Positions 16,845 through 22,071 of a DNA stretch of 22,071 bases are shown here, one piece after another. Source of the stretch: NCEH01 sp002257205 (GTDB taxonomy: Bacteria; Pseudomonadota; Alphaproteobacteria; Rhizobiales; Xanthobacteraceae); assembly GCF_043195105.1 (NCBI RefSeq), contig NZ_JBAFWO010000021.1; one strand, 5' to 3'. A program made the translations under genes and the position numbers. The notes beneath the pieces were generated by a model, which was not told where the DNA came from, searched no databases, and saw only the letters and a list, made by a program, of their open reading frames with translations. How positions within the stretch are numbered: the stretch's first letter is position 1; every line of letters starts with the position of its first letter.

Positions 16845-17362
16845 GACGAAGCTTATCGCCTTACCTCAAGATAAAATACTATTATAATGTGATTATATGG
16901 ACGAGTTCGCATCTGACGCTGCGAACGTCCATTTGAACGTGAATGATACCCTGGCGGGCTGTCGAATCGCAAGGAAAAGTGCCGACCGACCCTTTGGCCT
17001 GGAACAATTATGGTGAGGCGTCGTTTCTACCGCGACGGCTCTCGCTGCAGCCCTTGGTCAGGTTTTAGGCTTCGATCGGATTCGCGTGATGGCATCGCCA
17101 GAAAAGAGGTGGGGACCGCCTTTTCAGGCTACTCTCACGAAGCCTAGAGCGGGCCGGATACCTGTCGTCGCGTTTGGTACGCACCCTCGCTACGCCACAA
17201 ATTGCGCGCGACTTAGAACGCAAGCCTGGGCGCCAAACGAAGCGTTCGCAATCGCACCCGGTTAAAGGCGAGATAAGATTTTGAGAGGGACCGAGATCCT
17301 ACGCTCATCGCTGCGCGGTTCCTTCTCCTCGCCGCAAAATGATCCGCGCAGATCGTGAAAAA
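16845..17362. other. Gene-free region at the edge of the glycan island
   Basis: I find no gene here. At the left end (16865-16900) the DNA is AT-rich and contains the palindrome TATAAT-GTG-ATTATA (16883-16897). This offers a TATAAT -10 box on both strands, the - strand copy suiting the glycosyltransferase operon, though no clear -35 partner is visible. From about 16900 to 17360 the sequence is GC-rich with frequent stops in all frames. It may be decayed mobile-element or gene DNA, but I recognise no family. Confidence 0.5.
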
Positions 17363-17391
17363 TTGACCCCCCCCCCCCGCAGAAATACAAT
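17363..17391 (+). promoter_or_regulatory. Promoter with a C12 tract in its spacer, putative phase-variable switch
   Basis: TTGACC at 17363-17368 (5 of 6 to the -35 consensus) and TACAAT at 17386-17391 (5 of 6 to the -10) are exactly 17 bases apart, the optimum for sigma70-type promoters. The homopolymer C12 covers 17367-17378, so ten of the 17 spacer bases are C. Replication slippage in the tract would change the spacing and hence promoter strength. The promoter leads directly into the pyruvyl transferase gene, whose ATG is 45 bases downstream with a GGAAAG ribosome-binding site at 17422-17427. That it works as a switch is inference. Confidence 0.65.
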
Positions 17392-17435
17392 GCCTACCTG
17401 CAAAAGGTTAAACCTGATTTCGGAAAGATCAAAAT

Positions 17436-18683
17436 ATGAAAAATATGCTATTAAATGTAAACGGGTCGTCAAGAGACATAAATGATCGTTATTTTTATAG
17501 AGATATACATGAAAATATTGGAAACTTATATATATCCCGGTCGGTTGCTAAAATATTTGGCCTAAATTCGAATAATACTAAATTTATAAATTCGATAATA
17601 TCGGCAGATCCAGATGCTTTTAGATATTACCTAAATGCACTGGAGGAAGTTGATACAATTTTCCTCATCCTAGAAGATCATTTAAGAGAATCATTCCCAG
17701 ATCAGTGGTATGATACCGCATTTAATTACATCCGCGAAATTGATCCGACAACTCAAAAACTTGTCGTTCTCAGTCTGGCCGCCAATTCTCATGCGCCTTG
17801 GGCCGATCCATACGATGCCGACCTTGCTTTCCGACTATCAAAATCAAAGCTTAACTTTTTCAAGATGCTTTCGGACAGAAGTAAAGTCATTGGTGTAAGG
17901 GGTGATTATGAAGTAGAACAATTGAATAAAATTCAAATACATAATACAAAAGCCCTCGGATGCCCATCCTATTTCGAAGAAGGTCGAAATCGTATCGTTT
18001 CTACTCCTGAGTGGAGCGCTAACGACGGCAGGATAATCGGGGTCACTGGACAGCTTGGATATTTTATAGATTCAGATGCACATTTTTATCTGCAAGGAGA
18101 TTATGATTGGCCGATTGTCGAAGTTATATACGGTGAACCGAAATCACTGACATCTCAATGGCAGGAATCAATTGCCCAGGCACCTCGCTTATCGCTTCTA
18201 CGCGGTCTTGTGACCGAGCGGGTCCATTTTTTTCCCGATTTCTGTGCCTGGAAGGACCATGTCCGGAAAAACTGTAAAGCTGTGATCGGCACGAGACTTC
18301 ACGGAGCGATCATTGCACTGAACGCCGGAGTTCCTGCTATTGTCACAAACGGCGACACACGATGCCGCTCATCTTGCGCATTTCTGGGAATTCCTTGGCA
18401 ACCCGGAGAACCCATCAACTCAACCCGGTCTGGAATCCAAAAGCTCTTCGGCGAGATAGATATCGCTGCAGTAAACGACATCTATCAGAGAAGGTTTTCT
18501 GATTTTTGCGATTGGGCCCAAGAGATGTCACTTCCTTTAGCTTTTAAGGAAACGGACCTTTCGCCGATTTCTATGCAAAATAAGAGGCCTCCTGATATTG
18601 TTGTGCAGAGTTTTGTTAAAATACTTCGAGGCAATATCAGATATAACGATGGAAATGACATCATTTTAGCACCACATTATTGA
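17436..18683 (+). CDS. Polysaccharide pyruvyl transferase family protein
   Basis: This 415-residue protein carries the family signature GTRLHGAIIALNAGVPAIV (starting at residue 285), matching the CsaB/WcaK-type pyruvyl transferases. These move pyruvate from phosphoenolpyruvate onto sugars as a ketal, or in some members act differently. The segment VIGVRGDYEVEQL near residue 150 is also typical. The N-terminal 60 residues are not recognisable. Base composition is strikingly AT-rich compared with the GC-rich neighbours, and codon use is unlike theirs, indicating recent horizontal acquisition. It has its own promoter with a C12 tract, and an AT-rich hairpin follows the stop. It likely decorates the glycan made with the neighbouring glycosyltransferase; the acceptor is unknown. 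Confidence 0.85.
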   Translation: MKNMLLNVNGSSRDINDRYFYRDIHENIGNLYISRSVAKIFGLNSNNTKFINSIISADPDAFRYYLNALEEVDTIFLILEDHLRESFPDQWYDTAFNYIREIDPTTQKLVVLSLAANSHAPWADPYDADLAFRLSKSKLNFFKMLSDRSKVIGVRGDYEVEQLNKIQIHNTKALGCPSYFEEGRNRIVSTPEWSANDGRIIGVTGQLGYFIDSDAHFYLQGDYDWPIVEVIYGEPKSLTSQWQESIAQAPRLSLLRGLVTERVHFFPDFCAWKDHVRKNCKAVIGTRLHGAIIALNAGVPAIVTNGDTRCRSSCAFLGIPWQPGEPINSTRSGIQKLFGEIDIAAVNDIYQRRFSDFCDWAQEMSLPLAFKETDLSPISMQNKRPPDIVVQSFVKILRGNIRYNDGNDIILAPHY

Positions 18684-18706
18684 TTATTTCTGTTTTAAAA
18701 TATGCA

Positions 18707-18728
18707 CAATAATAATGCATTAATATTG
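18707..18728. repeat. AT-rich near-perfect palindrome after the pyruvyl transferase gene
   Basis: The 22-base sequence CAATAATAATGCATTAATATTG matches its own reverse complement at 20 of 22 positions. It lies 24 bases after the stop codon. It could act as a weak terminator or mRNA-end hairpin, but it lacks a GC-rich stem and has no clear T run, or it may be a protein-binding site. Base composition returns to GC-rich from about 18770; nothing else is recognised between here and 18851. Confidence 0.4.
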
Positions 18729-18851
18729 TTGCGTTGATATACCTACTTTTATAGGTTGACCACAAGACACGAAAGACGATAGCGGCATTTAGGTCTTAGG
18801 AGGTGGAGAGACGCTCGTCCTGAAGGGTGAGGAACCGGCCGGAGGAGAACA

Positions 18852-19182
18852 ACGATCGATGCGCCGGAACGTTTCGCGCGCTCCCGGTCCGTAGGCCCCC
18901 GTCTCGAGCTCACACCTCGGCGGGATCAATCGGGCGAGATCAATCGGACCGGACGGATCACCAAAGGGGCGACGGGCATACGCGAACTGGGCTGTTGGCG
19001 GCGGCCAACATCATCTTGCGACCGAGCACACGCTGGGCACCGATGAAGGCCTGGGCGGTGCGTATCACCCGGCGTCATGAAGACAGCAGACGAAGGTCGC
19101 CCTGGCTCGCAAGATGGCTGACGTCCTTCAAAGCATGTGGCGATGCCGTGCGGAATTCCGATGGACTGCGACCGCGGCGTGA
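18852..19182 (+). pseudogene. IS110-family transposase C-terminal remnant, frameshifted
   Basis: Three frames joined together give a recognisable IS110 C-terminus. Frame A (18852 to about 18963) reads RFARSRSVGPRLELTPRR then DQSGEINRTGRITK. Frame B continues as GDGHTR...AAANIILRPSTRWAPMKAWAVRI. Frame C ends VALARKMADVLQSMW...AEFRW with a TGA at 19180-19182. At least two frameshifts separate them, and the N-terminal catalytic part is absent, so this copy is dead. The family match is from memory of the conserved TPRRYQSGEIDRTGRISK and AWG(V/L)RIAKR patterns. Confidence 0.8.
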
Positions 19183-19241
19183 TCGACCCGGCCACGGTTC
19201 CCTGAACGCCCCGTCGCGGGGCGGGGGATGATTGAGTTCAC

Positions 19242-19360
19242 ATGACCTGTCGTCGCAGCCGCTTCACGGAAGAGCAGATCATCGGCATCCTGAAGGAGCA
19301 CGAGGCCGGATGCCGGTCTCGGACCTGTGCCCCAAGCACGGGGGCAGCGACGCCAGCATC
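19242..19360 (+). pseudogene. IS3-family (IS407-like) orfA, 5' part, frameshifted and interrupted
   Basis: The start MTCRRSRFTEEQIIGILKEH is the usual helix-turn-helix N-terminus of IS407-group OrfA. A one-base deletion near 19311 shifts the frame; the +1 frame then continues MPVSDLCPKHGGSDASI. The IS66 element begins at 19361. The reading resumes beyond it at 21863 with YKWKVRFGEMDV, so one orfA has been split. The stretch from about 19203 (TGAACGCCCC) may be the left end of the IS3 element, which is uncertain. Confidence 0.85.
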
Positions 19361-19446
19361 GTACGCCTCCGCCGAAGGCCGCCTTGCGGGCTGCTGCGCT
19401 GGGATGAAGGTATGACCTTAAGTTCAGACTTAAGGTGATCAGGTCG

Positions 19447-19836
19447 ATGAAGATCGAGGTGCTCGGGACCGAACGGCGACGGCGTTGGCGGGACGAAGAG
19501 AAGGCGCGTATTGTTGCGGAGACGCTGGACAACACCGCGACGGTCAGTGAGGTTGCGCAGCGAAACGATGTCTGCCCGAGCCTCGTTTTCACATGGCGCC
19601 GCCAAGCGCGCCAAGGGCGGCTCGTGGGCATCGCCGAGGTCTCGCCGCTCCTGCCGGTGATGATCCAGGCCGAGACGCCACCCGCGGTGAGTGAGACGGA
19701 GAGCGGGCCGACGCGACCTCGGCGCGCGACCGGGTTAATCGAGATCGATCTCGGCCGTGGCCGTCGGGTTCGGGTCGATCGTGACGTTGATGCCGCTGCC
19801 CTGCGTCTCGTCCTTGACCCGCTGAGCGCTCGATGA
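19447..19836 (+). CDS. tnpA: IS66 TnpA accessory protein
   Basis: This 129-residue protein is a small helix-turn-helix DNA-binding protein of the IS66 TnpA type, needed for transposition of the element. The HTH core follows MKIEVLGTERRRRW, with RWRDEEKARIVAETLDN and then SEVAQRNDVCPSLVFTWRRQ. I use the ATG at 19447; an upstream in-frame GTG at 19435 is possible. The stop overlaps the tnpB start (ATGA), so translation is coupled. Confidence 0.88.
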   Translation: MKIEVLGTERRRRWRDEEKARIVAETLDNTATVSEVAQRNDVCPSLVFTWRRQARQGRLVGIAEVSPLLPVMIQAETPPAVSETESGPTRPRRATGLIEIDLGRGRRVRVDRDVDAAALRLVLDPLSAR

Positions 19837-20180
19837 TCCCGGTTCCGAGCGGCGTGAAGGTCTGGCTCGCAACGGGCCACACGGGCGTGCGCAAGGGCTT
19901 CAACGGCTTGGCCCTGATCGCCCAGGAGACGTTGAAGCGCGATCCGCATTCGGGGCATCTGATCGTGTTCCGGGGCCGCCGTGGCGACCTGGTCAAGATT
20001 CTCTGGCACGACGGACTGGGCATGTGCCTGTTCGCTAAGCGGCTGGAGCGGGGGCGGTTCCTGTGGCCATCGACGGTCGACGACACGGTGACGATCACGG
20101 CCGCGCAGCTCGGTTATCTGCTCGAAGGGATCGACTGGCGGATGCCGCAGAAGACGTGGCGCCCGACCGCGACGGGATGA
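19833..20180 (+). CDS. tnpB: IS66 TnpB accessory protein (IS66 Orf2 family)
   Basis: The 115-residue protein is a full-length match to the IS66 Orf2 family, with the typical GHTDMRKG-like block seen here as GHTGVRKGFNGLALIAQE and later HLIVFRGRRGDLVKILWHDG and FLWPS. Its biochemical role is poorly known in the family. It is unrelated to the RNA-guided TnpB of IS200/IS605 elements. It overlaps tnpA by four bases and lies 44 bases before tnpC. Confidence 0.92.
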   Translation: MIPVPSGVKVWLATGHTGVRKGFNGLALIAQETLKRDPHSGHLIVFRGRRGDLVKILWHDGLGMCLFAKRLERGRFLWPSTVDDTVTITAAQLGYLLEGIDWRMPQKTWRPTATG

Positions 20181-20224
20181 CATAAACCATTGCTTCGGCA
20201 CTGCTTTGTGGCAGAATCATCGGC

Positions 20225-21808
20225 GTGATCGAAGCTCCCGATTTGCCCCAGGATTTGGCCGTAGCCCACGCGATGATCCTCGCGGAGCGGGAGGCGCGAC
20301 TGGCCGTGGAGCGGGTGCAGGCGGGCGAGCGCCTGCTCATCGAGAAGCTCCGCCTGGAGATCGCTCGGCTCCGTCGACAGGCCTTCGGCACCTCCTCCGA
20401 ACGGGGTCGCAAGCTCGAGCAACTGGAGCTGATGCTTGAGGACGCCGAGGAGACCCTGGCGGCGGCGGAGATCGCAGCACAGGTGGCGGTGGCCGCCGTA
20501 GAGCCCTCCGGAAAGGAGGCCCGCGAGCGCCGCCGGCCGATACGCGGTCCGCTGCCGGAGCATCTGCCGCGCGAGCGTGTGGTCGTCCCGGGACCTGCTG
20601 TCTGCCCGTGCTGCGGCGGGGATCGGCTGTCAAAGCTCGGAGAGGACGTCACCGAAACGCTCGAACGGATCCCAGCGCGTTGGTTCGTTGTCCAGCACGT
20701 GCGCGAGAGGGTCTCCTGCCGCGCCTGCGAGGCGATTGCCCAGGCGCCGGGCCCGTTCCATCCGATCGCCCGTGGTCGCGCCGGGTCGAACCTGCTGGCC
20801 GAGATCATCACAGCGAAGTACGCCATGCACCTGCCGCTCCATCGGCAGGGCGAACGGTACGCCCGCGAGGGGGTAGCTCTGACCGACAGCACGCTGGCCG
20901 ACTGGGTCGGCGCCGTCACCGTCTCGCTCGCTCCCATGGTGGAGCGGATCGAGGCGCATGTGCGTGCTGCCGAACGTATCCACGTCGACGACACGCCGGT
21001 CCCCGTCCTGGCGAAGGGCAAGACCCGCACCGGACATCTGTGGGCCGTGGTGCGCGACGACCGCCCCTTCGCCGGTGCCGCGGCTCCCGCCGCCGCATAC
21101 TTCTACTCGGCCACGCGCTCGGGCGAGCACGTCGAGGCCTGGCTCAACCGCTATGCCGGCCCGATGCAGTCCGATGCCTTCGCCGGCTACAACCGGCTCT
21201 ACGACCCCAGCCGCAAGCCCGGCCCGATCCTCGAAGTGGGGTGTTGGGCTCATGCGAGGCGCAAGTTCTTCGAACTCGCCGATCTCAAGCGAGCTCCCAT
21301 GGCGGCGGCGATAGTGAAGGCGATCGACTCCATCTTCGAGATCGAGCGCGAGATCAACGGTTGGCCTCCCGACGAGCGGCTCCGCGTCCGGCAGGATCGC
21401 AGTCGCCCTCTGGTCGCCGACCTGGAGGCCCGGCTTCGCGCCGACCGCGCCAGTCTGTCCTCCAAAAACGATACCGCCAGGGCGATCGACTATATGCTTA
21501 AGCGCTGGCAGGCCTTCGCCCGGTTCCTGGACGACGGACGCCTCTGCCTCTCGAACAATGCGGCCGAGCGCGCCGTGCGCGGCATCGCCCTCGGTCGCAA
21601 AAACTGGACCTTCGCCGGATCCGACGCCGGCGGGCGCCGTGCTGCTGCCATGTACACCTTGATCGAGACCGCGAAGCTCAACGACGTCGACCCGAGGGCC
21701 TGGCTCGCCGATGTCCTCGCCCGCCTTCCCGGCCATCCCGCCCGGGCCATCGACCAACTGCTGCCCTGGAACTGGAAAGCCGCAGATCACCTGCAGAATG
21801 CCACCTGA
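20225..21808 (+). CDS. tnpC: IS66 TnpC transposase (DDE)
   Basis: The 527-residue protein is full length for IS66 transposases. An N-terminal leucine-zipper-like coiled coil covers about residues 20-90. A zinc-binding segment holds CPCC (127-130) and CRAC (165-168). The DDE core is visible as Asp255/256 in HVDDTPVPV, Asp317 in QSDAFAGYN and Glu448 in LSNNAAERAVR. The C-terminal block ends LPWNW. The start is a GTG at 20225. No frame disruption is seen, so the element may be active. Confidence 0.93.
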   Translation: MIEAPDLPQDLAVAHAMILAEREARLAVERVQAGERLLIEKLRLEIARLRRQAFGTSSERGRKLEQLELMLEDAEETLAAAEIAAQVAVAAVEPSGKEARERRRPIRGPLPEHLPRERVVVPGPAVCPCCGGDRLSKLGEDVTETLERIPARWFVVQHVRERVSCRACEAIAQAPGPFHPIARGRAGSNLLAEIITAKYAMHLPLHRQGERYAREGVALTDSTLADWVGAVTVSLAPMVERIEAHVRAAERIHVDDTPVPVLAKGKTRTGHLWAVVRDDRPFAGAAAPAAAYFYSATRSGEHVEAWLNRYAGPMQSDAFAGYNRLYDPSRKPGPILEVGCWAHARRKFFELADLKRAPMAAAIVKAIDSIFEIEREINGWPPDERLRVRQDRSRPLVADLEARLRADRASLSSKNDTARAIDYMLKRWQAFARFLDDGRLCLSNNAAERAVRGIALGRKNWTFAGSDAGGRRAAAMYTLIETAKLNDVDPRAWLADVLARLPGHPARAIDQLLPWNWKAADHLQNAT

Positions 21809-21862
21809 GCCACGCCCGCGCCAGACCTCATCCCGCGGCCCTCGCCGGATGCGTACAAAGCA

Positions 21863-22033
21863 TCTACAAGTGGAAGGTCCGTTTCGGCGAGATGGACGTC
21901 CCGGTGGCCAAACGGCTGCCGGCGCTCGAGGACGAGAACGCGAAGCTGAAGCCCATGCTCGCCGACGCCACGCTGGACAATGCCGCGCTGAAGGATCTCC
22001 TGTGAAAGAAGTGGTGACGCCCGCTTCCCACCC
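21863..22033 (+). pseudogene. IS3-family orfA 3' part and the first codons of orfB
   Basis: The frame reads YKWKVRFGEMDV, then AKRLPALEDENAKLKPMLAD and TLDNAALKDLL, and stops with TGA at 22003. This continues the orfA broken by IS66 at 19360. Relatives commonly read LL-x-KKW before stopping, and here KKW follows the TGA in the same frame, so the stop may be a nonsense change. The next bases encode VTPASHP, the usual start of OrfB (VTPAARREAV), before the match is lost near 22034. Confidence 0.8.
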
Positions 22034-22071
22034 GAGGCTGTGTGAAAACCCCTGATTATGCTATGTTTAGA
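22034..22071. mobile_element. Possible terminal end of a further insertion sequence at the window edge
   Basis: GAGGCTGTGTGAAAAC at 22034-22049 resembles the terminal inverted repeat of IS5/IS1182-type elements, and the IS3 orfB reading is lost at this point. The resemblance is from memory, the first bases also fit the expected EAV codons of orfB in another frame, and the rest of the element lies outside the window. The call is tentative. Confidence 0.35.

Larger units (their letters stand above)
19361..21856 (+). mobile_element. Complete IS66-family insertion sequence, 2496 bp
   Basis: The terminal inverted repeats are 19361-19382 and 21835-21856, matching at 19 of 22 positions and starting GTACGC. 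The flanks are CCAGCATC (19353-19360) and AAAGCATC (21857-21864), an 8-base duplication with 6 of 8 matches, the length typical of IS66. Inside are the standard tnpA, tnpB and tnpC genes, all open. Length and content match a full element of the family. It sits inside an IS3 orfA. Confidence 0.92.

Noticed and set aside
19833..20180. TnpB considered as an RNA-guided nuclease
   Set aside because: The IS66 TnpB shares only the name; it is 115 residues with no RuvC motif.
19128..20201. Open frame of 357 codons on the - strand across the IS66 left part
   Set aside because: It crosses the IS66 boundary, tnpA and tnpB, and shows no domain.

Overview
The window looks like chromosomal DNA from a GC-rich alphaproteobacterium, probably of the Hyphomicrobiales (a Xanthobacter/Azorhizobium-like lineage would fit). 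The main reason is the gene order bioB-bioF-bioD-bioA-bioZ, known from alphaproteobacteria such as Agrobacterium. The genus is inference from gene order and base composition; no rRNA or tRNA gene is present to test it.

Left third (about 325-5804, + strand): a tightly coupled biotin operon, bioB-F-D-A-Z. The genes overlap by 1-4 bases, and a small cupin gene follows 12 bases after bioZ. BioZ is a KASIII-like enzyme that supplies the pimeloyl precursor, and BioF, BioA, BioD and BioB complete biotin. The promoter has a good -10 box, but I see no canonical BioR operator in it.

Middle (5808-12433): a LysR regulator on the - strand is divergent from a + strand operon of an alpha/beta-hydrolase-like protein, a periplasmic adaptor and an HAE1-type RND efflux pump. 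The hydrolase appears to lack both the catalytic Ser and His. The intergenic region carries a palindrome that suits a LysR site. A GC-rich hairpin with A/T tails ends the pump operon and probably also the convergent operon that follows.

Right-middle (12461-18683): a surface-glycan island. A two-gene - strand operon encodes a large glycosyltransferase with two GT2 domains and a COG5610-like HAD protein with degenerate motifs. About 590 bp of non-coding DNA separates it from a strikingly AT-rich + strand gene for a polysaccharide pyruvyl transferase family protein. The most interesting signal in the window lies just upstream of that gene: a tract of 12 C residues fills most of the 17-base spacer of a near-consensus promoter. 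This is the arrangement of a phase-variable promoter.

Right end (18852-22071): an insertion-sequence graveyard. In order it holds a frameshifted IS110-family C-terminal remnant, an IS3-family (IS407-like) orfA fragment, a complete IS66-family element of 2496 bp that splits that orfA, the rest of orfA with the first codons of orfB, and possibly the tip of another element at the window edge. The glycan island next to this cluster, and its foreign base composition, suggest horizontal acquisition.
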